The notes under the pieces were generated by a model that was not told the origin of the DNA, did not search any database, and saw only the letters and a program-made list of their open reading frames with translations. This document shows, piece by piece, positions 1 to 6,691 of a DNA stretch of 64,000 nt. Source of the DNA: Corynebacterium sp. (GTDB lineage: Bacteria > Actinomycetota > Actinomycetes > Mycobacteriales > Mycobacteriaceae); the NCBI RefSeq assembly GCF_030532325.1, contig NZ_JAUNLS010000002.1, positions 1 to 64,000 of the forward strand, read 5' to 3'. The position numbers and the translations under genes are program-made. The first letter of the stretch is position 1, and every line of letters begins with the position of its first letter.

Positions 1-24
1 CGACATGAGCACAACCCCGGGTCA

Positions 25-48
25 CAGATACACCACGCTAACGGACGC
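25..48 (+). repeat. Direct repeat copy 1 flanking the asparagine-synthetase-like gene
   Basis: A 24-nt sequence beginning CAGATACACCACGCTAACGG recurs at 2214-2237 in the same orientation with 2 mismatches. GGGTC stands just upstream of both copies. The two copies bracket the gene at 227-1918. Here the repeat lies within a small open frame (5-175, plus strand) that may be the tail of a gene entering from the left. I recognise neither the repeat nor that frame. Confidence 0.5.
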
Positions 49-182
49 AACCCTGGGCGGTTTGTTTTATCGTGAAGCTCATCTGTTTGGCTATACCGTT
101 GGCTGTGCAGGACTGCTTGGCTTTGATCTCATTACCGACGCGGTCATGATCTGCGCTTCGCTGCAAATGGGATGATATTGGC

Positions 183-207
183 CTCCGTAAATTTTCATTC
201 TACGGAG
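183..207. terminator. Hairpin between left-edge sequence and the asparagine-synthetase-like gene
   Basis: CTCCGTA (183-189) pairs perfectly with TACGGAG (201-207) across an 11-nt AT-rich loop. It lies 20 bp beyond the stop of the minus-strand gene at 227 and just after the stop of a plus-strand frame at 173-175, so it could end transcription from either side. There is no long T tract. Bases 1-226 hold no gene that I can identify. Confidence 0.35.
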
Positions 208-226
208 TCTGATGATCAGCGATGCA

Positions 227-1918
227 TCACAATGTTAGCGGGGAAAGTGCCACTAGCTTTGATAGCGCGGTCCCTTCTTTCGATTGCGATGAGATTGCGG
301 TCCGGTCATTTGCAGGGATCTGCTTTGCCAGAGAAATAACGTCTGGGTCGATTAACTCTCGAAACTCCTTGATCGAGCGTTCAGCAAAAGGCCAAAGCGT
401 AGCACCATTTGCGCCACCTGCAAACCCTAGATTCTCTGCACACGAGACATGACTCTTGAGTATCCCTGCAGAAGGGGTAGCGGAGCCGATCGATGAGTAA
501 TCGGGAATTTCGCTCTCTGCAATCGGTCCTCCGATTGCTTTAAGTCGACGTTCTAGGCGCTCAGGCGTGAAGTCCTTCGCGTGACTGTCAAAACGATGTA
601 AAGCCAACTGCGGATTCAAACAAACGAGTAGATCCCCGATGACGTTGTATTGCCCTTTTCGCGGTGCAGGAAATTCATTGAGTTCCGAACGGCTTAAGCC
701 AATGATGGGCACCTGTGCCGCGGGTCTGGAAATATAGTCGGAGTTAAGCAGTCCTCTACCTCCGTGGATGGCGTTTCTAAACGCTAGATAGTGCCATTCG
801 GAACCCCATTTGTCGTCTTTGTCGACACCAATTCGAGTCAAGCCTTCTGAAGCTTGGGCAAGCGCTTGCCGGGGCATATTGATTTTAGTCAGCTGGCGCC
901 ACCCGTAGTTTCCTTTCGAAATTTCCGCCCCTTGGCCGCCGACCGCGAAAACGGGACGATCGAGTCGACGAAACTTATCTGAGGCATACAGTGCATCGTA
1001 CAGGCCGAGACTCATTGCGGACCAAGTTGTTAGGGGGTCGCGAGGGGCTAGGGTTCCTTGTAAAACTCTAGAAGAGCGGTTGAGTTGAAATCCGAATCGC
1101 TCGGCCAGTTCGCGAGCGATCGGATAGTCGGCCCTTCCATTGTCCTTAGACCCCACAAACAGTGAATCGCCGATTCCCGCTCTTAGTGCTGCCGCCAAAC
1201 AGGCTCTCGAATCCATTCCGCCAGATAGGCTGAGGCTGACCAGTCCTCCAGATTCTGCATAACCTTTGATTACACCAATCATGCGTGCAGCAGCTTGATG
1301 AATCGCATCGGCGTGTGACTCGATTGCCGTTTCATATTGTTTTGGCAAATTGGCGGGGAGCTCATGAAGCATGCGTGTCTCATAGGAAAAGGAAAGCGTG
1401 GTTCCCGGTGTGCATATAGACACTTCTTTGCAGAATGTCTTCGTGCCCAGTTGCTGGTAGGCCATCGAATTCATCCACATTCTGCCTGCCACTGTTTCGG
1501 GGTTTATGCTGCAAGGCAAGCCGAGTGCCGTGCGTAAATTGACAAGTGATAGGTATGAATCAGAAATTGCAGTAACACTTCGCGAATTAAACCAACACAT
1601 GGGAACGTAGCCATTGAGGTCTGCACCAAAGGTGGCTTGACTATCTGACAACTCAGCAGTGAAATAGCTCCCGTCGATAGGCGTGCTAGGCCTTGGCAGC
1701 TGACTGTTCTTTGCGCCGGAAAAAATTATGGCTTGCCGCTCATGGTCAATTGCATAGCCCTGAAAAAGCCTTCCACCCGAAAATGTTTGACTTGTAGAGT
1801 AATAAAATAAGCAGAGTTGGCTATTGAGGGGCCTAATAATTAATTCGGAGTCATCGAAAAGTTTCCGTATTATAGTACTTTTATCAATTTCAGCAATAAT
1901 CGCGAGGTAGCCGGACAT
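227..1918 (-). CDS. Asparagine-synthetase-like ATPase with inactivated amidotransferase domain
   Basis: A 563-aa homologue of class II glutamine amidotransferase/asparagine synthetase proteins. The PP-loop ATP-pyrophosphatase motif SGGMDS is at about residues 232-237, and a GGQGAE segment follows near residue 330, as expected for an adenylating synthetase domain. The mature N-terminus would read SGYLAII where active amidotransferases have Cys at position 2, so glutamine hydrolysis is probably lost. Relatives include stand-alone amide-forming enzymes and lasso-peptide cyclases, but I see no RRE protein, transglutaminase-like peptidase or convincing precursor beside it, so the substrate is unknown. 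I chose the ATG at 1918 because AAGGA lies 6 nt upstream; an ATG at 1924 is too close to that site. Composition is AT-richer than the core genes. It lies downstream of the Kiwa genes on the same strand and may be cargo of the same island. Confidence 0.75.
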   Translation of the reverse strand: MSGYLAIIAEIDKSTIIRKLFDDSELIIRPLNSQLCLFYYSTSQTFSGGRLFQGYAIDHERQAIIFSGAKNSQLPRPSTPIDGSYFTAELSDSQATFGADLNGYVPMCWFNSRSVTAISDSYLSLVNLRTALGLPCSINPETVAGRMWMNSMAYQQLGTKTFCKEVSICTPGTTLSFSYETRMLHELPANLPKQYETAIESHADAIHQAAARMIGVIKGYAESGGLVSLSLSGGMDSRACLAAALRAGIGDSLFVGSKDNGRADYPIARELAERFGFQLNRSSRVLQGTLAPRDPLTTWSAMSLGLYDALYASDKFRRLDRPVFAVGGQGAEISKGNYGWRQLTKINMPRQALAQASEGLTRIGVDKDDKWGSEWHYLAFRNAIHGGRGLLNSDYISRPAAQVPIIGLSRSELNEFPAPRKGQYNVIGDLLVCLNPQLALHRFDSHAKDFTPERLERRLKAIGGPIAESEIPDYSSIGSATPSAGILKSHVSCAENLGFAGGANGATLWPFAERSIKEFRELIDPDVISLAKQIPANDRTAISSQSKEGTALSKLVALSPLTL

Positions 1919-2117
1919 AGTCATTCCTTGTTTGGGGCTGGGATGTGTACTTGAATCTTATCTAGAGTCCGCTAGGTTTGCGTCTGGAAACGTCTGTGTC
2001 GTCATGCGGTTTGCTATGACTGAGTCGGGGGGCGTTGTTGGTGTCATCCAAACACTTTTCAAGCCTTGGCTACCATACACAGCGGGAGTTTGAAAAAGCT
2101 TTTTAGTCAACGCTATC

Positions 2118-2300
2118 CTAAAAGGGGTAGTTATAGTGAGCGTTCATGTCGAGAGACGAGGCGGCCCGTGTCGTAGTTTGGTTGATACGACAGTCTTTAT
2201 TAGAGGGTCGGCGCAGATACGCCACGCTAACGGGCGCTATCGAGTTTTCCGCTACCGAGTTTTCCTTGGAACCGAAACTGTTCGTTGAGAAGGTGCTCAC
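2118..2300 (-). CDS. Possible 60-aa ORF overlapping the kwaB stop
   Basis: A 60-codon frame whose GTG start overlaps the kwaB stop codon (GTGA), an arrangement typical of translational coupling. The product begins MSTFSTNSFG and ends AHYNYPF. It has no membrane segment and no family that I recognise. The plus strand has an equally open 53-codon frame (2146-2307), and a direct repeat falls inside both, so this may simply be non-coding DNA between the Kiwa genes and the asparagine-synthetase-like gene. Confidence 0.2.
   Translation of the reverse strand: MSTFSTNSFGSKENSVAENSIAPVSVAYLRRPSNKDCRINQTTTRAASSLDMNAHYNYPF
2214..2237 (+). repeat. Direct repeat copy 2 flanking the asparagine-synthetase-like gene
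   Basis: CAGATACGCCACGCTAACGG and the four following bases match 25-48 at 22 of 24 positions. With copy 1 it encloses about 2.2 kb carrying only the asparagine-synthetase-like gene. It could be an attachment-site remnant, the edge of a decayed mobile element or a short duplicated segment; no transposase is visible. Confidence 0.5.
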
Positions 2301-3259
2301 CTCTTAGTTTTGCTGTCGACTTCAAAGGGGGCGTTTGTTAGTGCTCCGCGAAAAATGTCTTCATTTAAAAACTTTAACAGTTCGAGCGTTGTATCCTCGC
2401 TAAAAATAATTCTATTGGTTTGGGTTAGATATTTCGCAGGTTTCAGGCCGCATTTCTCCATTGCAGTGCTTATGTCAAGGTTCGTAAGGGACTTAAGGTG
2501 GCCGCGGTGGACTATACTCTCAATACGTTTTGCTGCGCGAGAGTTGTCTAAGCCTTTTTGGAGAAGCACTTCTTGGGACTCGTTTGTCATGGCTATCGAT
2601 GCTCCAAGCTTTTTGACCCAGCCGCTGATCATTCCCTTAATATCATCTTGGTTGCGGAAAATAGTGTGAAATGTGTTCTGATCGAGGACAAGAATTCCTT
2701 TACTTGTGATTATTAAATCTGCGAACGAGTCAAAAGCGAATACTTGGCCGTCTGTAGGGGATAGCTCATCGGACAGAATTCCGAAGATCTTCCTTTGTAA
2801 GCCCCTTTGTGGATTGAGCCTTCTCAAGAAAGTTAGAGAGTCGTCACCGGACCCTACTTGAAAAGCGTAAAACGATGGGCTCGACTTCAGTAGATTCTTG
2901 CCGTTGGTCTCCATGATGGATTGCGCGTCAATCAACGCTTCGATTAGGGGTTTGTCCTGGGGGCGTGTGACAAGGGGAAGGTCTCCTACCGTATCAGCAG
3001 TTGCGACTAGAAGCTCGCCTTCTCTAATGGCGTCCGTCGGGCCCCATTTTGCTGGTTTACTTCCGGTTAGCTTGTCGAGGACAGTCTTGGCAATGTCTGC
3101 GAACATCTCTTGGCCGGGCTGTGTCAGTGGCACTCTCTTTAATGAGAGCTTGTCAGACGATCGGTAGCCTAGGATGAGTCTCACAACGTGGTTCTCGGTC
3201 GACACATTGTTCTTGAGGCGCTCAAAGTTATTGAATACGTTTTTGATATTGTTGTCCAT
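2297..3259 (-). CDS. kwaB: Kiwa anti-phage protein KwaB (DUF4868)
   Basis: A 320-aa soluble protein of usual KwaB length. Residues about 150-225 show the typical DUF4868 pattern: a run ending FAFDSFADLII (around 174-185), a short ITSKGILVLDQNTFHTIF strand-helix unit (to about 201), then a charged helical C-terminal half. In the Kiwa system, KwaB is the cytosolic effector that works with membrane protein KwaA against phage; published work links it to DNA binding and interference with phage replication. It lies 7 bp downstream of the four-helix membrane gene on the same strand, the standard kwaA-kwaB order. Composition is AT-rich compared with the genes beyond 4.3 kb, consistent with horizontal transfer. 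The ribosome site upstream of the ATG is weak, so translation may depend on coupling to kwaA. Confidence 0.82.
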   Translation of the reverse strand: MDNNIKNVFNNFERLKNNVSTENHVVRLILGYRSSDKLSLKRVPLTQPGQEMFADIAKTVLDKLTGSKPAKWGPTDAIREGELLVATADTVGDLPLVTRPQDKPLIEALIDAQSIMETNGKNLLKSSPSFYAFQVGSGDDSLTFLRRLNPQRGLQRKIFGILSDELSPTDGQVFAFDSFADLIITSKGILVLDQNTFHTIFRNQDDIKGMISGWVKKLGASIAMTNESQEVLLQKGLDNSRAAKRIESIVHRGHLKSLTNLDISTAMEKCGLKPAKYLTQTNRIIFSEDTTLELLKFLNEDIFRGALTNAPFEVDSKTKR

Positions 3260-3266
3260 GATTTTC

Positions 3267-3824
3267 TTATTTGAGATGTTGTGCCGGTTTATCTTGAGGG
3301 GTATCTACCGTAATGAATAGTCCATTGGTTATTCTCTTGGTGTAGATCAGTGCCGAGGGTAAGGGTGTTTTCTTAGAAATTAAGAAAATTGTGCCTTGTT
3401 CGCGGACATCAGCTGAAAATATATGATAGCCGCACAGAAGTAGGAGGGGGTTAATTAGCGCGAGTGAAGTACGGTAGAGAAGTAAGAGTACAAGAAGTGC
3501 AAAGGCAGTGTAAGAAGCGATGAGGGGTGGGCTAGGCGCTTCTGAAATAAACAGGAATGGAAAGATGAAAGTAATGACGTAAGTAGGAACTTGAGAACTT
3601 TCGTCTTTAATGCTGGATACTGTAAATGCCTGAGTTCCAGCTTTGCGTCGCACTGCTAAAACTATCGGTGTCGGCAAAAGAGCAACAAACCCTGAAATGA
3701 ATACAACCACCGAAAGCATGTGCTGGAACTCGTAGATTCGAATCCCTGCGATCATTAAGGCTGGGCCGAGTGCTGACATAAACAATAGGAGCCGTGTTGT
3801 TTGCGATTCCTCATACTGGGACAC
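3267..3824 (-). CDS. kwaA: Kiwa anti-phage membrane protein KwaA
   Basis: A 185-aa protein with four hydrophobic helices, at about residues 9-28, 35-57, 79-97 and 103-132. A cytosolic loop (about 58-78) and a short soluble C-terminal tail rich in Lys/Thr complete it. Length and topology match KwaA, the membrane sensor of Kiwa. The identification rests mainly on the adjacent DUF4868 gene, because KwaA sequences diverge strongly. It starts with GTG. A TAGAAT -10-like element lies 12 nt upstream of the start (plus-strand 3837-3842), with no strong Shine-Dalgarno sequence. It is the first gene of the two-gene operon. Confidence 0.75.
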   Translation of the reverse strand: MSQYEESQTTRLLLFMSALGPALMIAGIRIYEFQHMLSVVVFISGFVALLPTPIVLAVRRKAGTQAFTVSSIKDESSQVPTYVITFIFPFLFISEAPSPPLIASYTAFALLVLLLLYRTSLALINPLLLLCGYHIFSADVREQGTIFLISKKTPLPSALIYTKRITNGLFITVDTPQDKPAQHLK

Positions 3825-4207
3825 GCTGATTAGTCCATTCTAATTCGTGGTTTTAGCTTGTGACACCATGCTAATTCCTTATGGGGCCTATGGTTCATCT
3901 CGTTTGGGGAAGGTCGCTTGAAGGCTTTACCGTTTAGTGGGTGAGATCTCCGTTAATTCTCTTTGCTTGCTTATGAGTGCGTGACGAGTGGATCGCATTT
4001 TCTCTTACCTTGGGATTGTTTCCGGCTATTTCGTAGCGTTTTTTAGTGGTGGCTGAATACTGCTGTCAAATCCGCTTGAGTTTGTAAGAGCTGTCCTTAT
4101 TCGCGAGACGCCAATGCGGTGCCCGTTCGTTGTATACTTCGGTTTTCTTGTTATTGGCGGCATGACAACGTCGTGTCGATCGGTCTGGATTCGTCAGCGT
4201 GAACAAG
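3825..4207. other. AT-rich intergenic region upstream of kwaA
   Basis: About 380 bp without a credible gene. Apart from the probable kwaA promoter at its left edge, I see no repeat, tRNA or mobile-element end. Composition resembles the Kiwa genes, so the island boundary is probably near 4.2 kb, where GC-rich core DNA begins. Confidence 0.5.
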
Positions 4208-4236
4208 AGGCCTCCACTTACCGAGCGTGGAGGCCT
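4208..4236 (-). terminator. Terminator hairpin after the Excalibur-domain gene
   Basis: AGGCCTCCAC (208-217 of this kilobase) pairs with GTGGAGGCCT (227-236) across a 9-nt loop. It lies 20 bp beyond the stop of the minus-strand gene; read on that strand it is followed by CTTGTT. Confidence 0.65.
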
Positions 4237-4255
4237 AACTTTTAGTTGTCATAAT

Positions 4256-4861
4256 TTAGTACTTCGGTCGGCTCTCGCAACCGATACCGTCGCCATCGCG
4301 GTCGAGGCCGCTGCGGTAGCCGGGGTCGTTGCTGCGGATGGGGCGGCCGAGGTCGTTCCACACGGCCTTGCAGTTCTGGTAGTAGGGGGCGCTCGGTGCG
4401 GGTGCCGGGGCCGGGTGCGGAGCTGGCTTCGGGGCGGGTGCTGGAGGAGGGGCCGGTGCGGGCTTAGGTGCTGGTGCCGGTGCAGGAGCGGGTTCGGGAG
4501 CCGGGGCGGGAGCAGGCTTCGGGGCAGGAGCCGGCGGGCCGGGGATGATGCCCGGCAGCGGGTTCGGGATGAGGCGCTGCTGGATGGCCCAGTAGCCGGC
4601 GGCCAGAGCGGCGGCCACGGCGGCGATGCTGCCAATGGTGATGGCGGCAATCTCGTCGCCGTTGAGTTCCTTGGCTTCCCCGTCGCTGGAGGAGGTTTCG
4701 TCGTCGGCGAGAGTGCTGTCTGTGATGTCGGTGGTGTTAGTAGTATCCGTGGTCGCCGCGGTGGCGGTGAGAGCGGTGTCAGGGGTCTGGGCCTCAGCAA
4801 CGGAGATTCCAGCAATTGCAACCGTGCAGGCAGTTGCCAGAGAAATGAGAGTCTTCTTCAC
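4256..4861 (-). CDS. Secreted Pro/Ala-rich protein with C-terminal Excalibur domain
   Basis: A 201-aa exported protein. The N-terminus MKKTLISLATACTVAIAG is a signal peptide with a probable AEA cleavage site. Next comes a Thr/Asp/Ser-rich segment, a hydrophobic helix (about AAITIGSIAAVAAALAAGYW), a long proline-alanine (PAPAP/PAPK) spacer and a C-terminal Excalibur calcium-binding motif. The core of that motif is NCKAVWNDLG followed by DRDGDGIGCE, with two Cys and an EF-hand-like Asp loop. Such domains sit on surface nucleases and cell-wall proteins of Gram-positive bacteria; here no enzyme domain accompanies it. I chose the GTG at 4861 because it begins the signal peptide; the frame remains open to an ATG at 4936. 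The spacer is low-complexity and may be length-variable. Confidence 0.75.
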   Translation of the reverse strand: MKKTLISLATACTVAIAGISVAEAQTPDTALTATAATTDTTNTTDITDSTLADDETSSSDGEAKELNGDEIAAITIGSIAAVAAALAAGYWAIQQRLIPNPLPGIIPGPPAPAPKPAPAPAPEPAPAPAPAPKPAPAPPPAPAPKPAPHPAPAPAPSAPYYQNCKAVWNDLGRPIRSNDPGYRSGLDRDGDGIGCESRPKY

Positions 4862-4950
4862 GTCGAAAGAGGCTATACGGCGGTAGAGGCAGGAGGAGGG
4901 GAATGCAACGTGAATGACGCCACATTTTGTGATCACGTACCCTGGTCACC

Positions 4951-5859
4951 ATGCGTTTCATCACCCACGATTCCGTCCTGTCCGCGCTCACTCCTGCGGA
5001 GGCGGTGGATGCTCTGCGCAGGGCGCTGGCCACGGGCTATGACCCGGCCACTGACCAGCCGCGCACCAAGGTGCCGCTGCACCACGGTGAGCTGCACATC
5101 CTGCCCAGTGCGCTGCCGGAGGCGGTCGGCGTGAAGATTTTGAGCCTGCACCCGGCGGGCTATGAGACGGATCTCCCGCTCATTCAGGGCCAATACCTGC
5201 TTTTCGACGCCCACACGCTCACCCCCACCACCCTCATCGACGGCACAGCGCTGACCGCCGTGCGCACCCCGGCGGTCTCCTTGGCGGGGGTCAAGGGGTC
5301 TCTCACCGGCGGCGAGGGGCCGCTCACCGTGGTAATCTTTGGCACCGGCGCGCAGGGGCAGGGGCACGCGCGCACGGTCGAGTCTGTGATGGGGGAACGT
5401 GGCGCGCGGGTGAGCTTTGTCAGCCGCAGCAGGCCGGAGCTTGCCTATCAGTGGTATGAGGCGGGCAGCCCGGAGGCCGCGGAGGTGATCAAGAAAGCGG
5501 ATCTCATCGTGTGCGCCACGACGGCGTCCGCCCCGATTCTTCGCCGCGATGATGTGCGCGATGACGCCGTGGTGGTGGCCGTGGGCAGCCATACCTGTGA
5601 GGCACGGGAGCTGGCCAGCGATTTGGTGGGCAGCGCACATGTGGTGGTCGAAGATCCCGCCGCGGCCCTTGCCGAGGCCGGCGACGTCACGCTAGCCATC
5701 GGGGACGGCGTGCTCAGCGATTCCGATCTCATTCCTATGAAGGACGTCGTGCGCGGGGATGTGGAGCTCACCCGCGATAGGCCGATTGTGTTCAAGACTG
5801 TCGGCATGCCGTGGGAGGACCTCGTCATCGCGGATGCGGTGGCGCGGGCGGCTTCCTAG
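4951..5859 (+). CDS. Ornithine cyclodeaminase/mu-crystallin family protein
   Basis: A 302-aa member of the OCD/mu-crystallin family, at the usual length. A Rossmann NAD(P) site VVIFGTGAQGQGHA lies near residues 127-140. Family features such as LPLIQGQYLLFD, TALTAVRTPAVS and the later VAVGSHTCEARELA are present. Members catalyse ornithine to proline conversion, ketimine reduction or related imino-acid reductions, so the exact substrate is not predictable. TACCCT (4938-4943) lies exactly 7 nt upstream of the ATG, suggesting a leaderless transcript. The gene stands alone and converges on the next gene. Confidence 0.85.
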   Translation: MRFITHDSVLSALTPAEAVDALRRALATGYDPATDQPRTKVPLHHGELHILPSALPEAVGVKILSLHPAGYETDLPLIQGQYLLFDAHTLTPTTLIDGTALTAVRTPAVSLAGVKGSLTGGEGPLTVVIFGTGAQGQGHARTVESVMGERGARVSFVSRSRPELAYQWYEAGSPEAAEVIKKADLIVCATTASAPILRRDDVRDDAVVVAVGSHTCEARELASDLVGSAHVVVEDPAAALAEAGDVTLAIGDGVLSDSDLIPMKDVVRGDVELTRDRPIVFKTVGMPWEDLVIADAVARAAS

Positions 5860-5862
5860 GCA

Positions 5863-5918
5863 GCGCCCGAAGTAGGGGGGGCTCTTAGGGGCGCCCCGAA
5901 GTGGGGGCGCTCTTAGGG
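5863..5918. repeat. Tandem duplicated hairpin between convergent genes
   Basis: Two head-to-tail 28-nt copies (5863-5890 and 5891-5918) each end GCTCTTAGGG. Copy 2 contains GCGCCCC-gaagt-GGGGCGC, a GC-rich hairpin followed by TCTT, i.e. a terminator-like unit; copy 1 has a slightly degraded stem. The stop of the minus-strand gene (5913) lies inside copy 2. The unit probably terminates transcription from both sides. Confidence 0.6.
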
Positions 5919-6647
5919 CAGCAGGGTGCGCAGCTGGGCCGGCAGGTAGGGCTTGAGTGCGGGCAGGGCCGCGGCGATGGCGCCCAGCAATGCGCCGATG
6001 CCTGCGAGCGTGCCCACGGCCACCGCGGCGGCCGTGTCTTTCTCGGAGGAGCTTCCATCTGTGGAGCCACCTGCGGAACTGCTTTCTGAGGAGCCACTTG
6101 CGGAGCTGCCGCCGGCGAGGGGGACATCGGCAGGCGCGGCGTCCTGGCAGGCCTGAACAAGGGTAAGCGCGCGGGCCTGGAAGTCCTCGGCGCGGGCGCG
6201 CTCCTTTTCCAGGCGTGGTGCGTACTCGGCACGCAGCTTCTCGCTGGTGAACAGCGCGCGGGCCTCCGGCCAGGCTTCCTCGGTGTAGAAGAGGCCGAGC
6301 GCCTCGGGGGAGGCATCGCTGCGAGGCTCGCTGTACTCGTTGGCGGAAGGGGCGGAGGCCTCGCGCTCGCGCTCGGCAAAGTCACCCACGAGCTGCGCGG
6401 GGCTTAGGCCGTCGAGCCTCGGCCCGTCGAGCCCCGGCCCGTCGAGGGTGGGGGAGAAGCCGAGGGGGATGAGGGAGGCGTCGAGAAGCGAAAGCGCGCG
6501 GAGGTACTCCGCGGAGTAGCCGGCCTCGGGGTTGTTGATATCCCCGGTCTCGCCGTCGCGGGAGAGGCGCTCCACCCGCTCCAGGGCCTGGCGGGTCTCG
6601 GTATCGCCGTAGGTGTGGGCGGCGTCATGGATGAGCTTGCCCACCAC
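5913..6647 (-). CDS. Hypothetical acidic protein with C-terminal hydrophobic segment
   Basis: A 244-aa protein of unknown function. The N-terminal two thirds is charged and helical. A Ser/Gly/Asp-rich low-complexity linker (around 175-203) leads to a C-terminal hydrophobic helix (AAVAVGTLAGIGALLGAIAAAL), which could anchor it in the membrane. No signal peptide is evident. The start is uncertain: the GTG at 6647 is the first usable codon, but the frame stays open upstream into the transporter gene and reads LTPAERALTEKHSAYY, which looks like genuine protein. The true start may therefore overlap the transporter stop. It is probably co-transcribed with the AbgT-type transporter upstream. I do not recognise the family. 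Confidence 0.6.
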   Translation of the reverse strand: MVGKLIHDAAHTYGDTETRQALERVERLSRDGETGDINNPEAGYSAEYLRALSLLDASLIPLGFSPTLDGPGLDGPRLDGLSPAQLVGDFAEREREASAPSANEYSEPRSDASPEALGLFYTEEAWPEARALFTSEKLRAEYAPRLEKERARAEDFQARALTLVQACQDAAPADVPLAGGSSASGSSESSSAGGSTDGSSSEKDTAAAVAVGTLAGIGALLGAIAAALPALKPYLPAQLRTLLP

Positions 6648-6691
6648 GTAGTAGGCCGAGTGCTTCTCCGTAAGCGCCCGCTCGGCGGGGG

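Noticed and set aside
5-175. Plus-strand frame at the left edge reading MSTTPGHRYTTLTDATLGG onward as a bacteriocin-like peptide
   Set aside because: The GG and hydrophobic tail are suggestive, but the frame may continue from outside the window, part of it is the direct repeat, and no export or modification gene is visible.
1958-2047. 29-codon minus-strand frame just upstream of the asparagine-synthetase-like gene as a lasso-peptide precursor
   Set aside because: It lacks the conserved leader pattern, a Thr two residues before a Gly/Ala core start, and an Asp/Glu at core position 7-9. No RRE or peptidase gene is present.
4199-5134. 311-codon plus-strand frame opposite the Excalibur-domain gene
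   Set aside because: It is the antisense of the proline-alanine repeat and signal peptide and runs into the cyclodeaminase start region; no domain or start signal.
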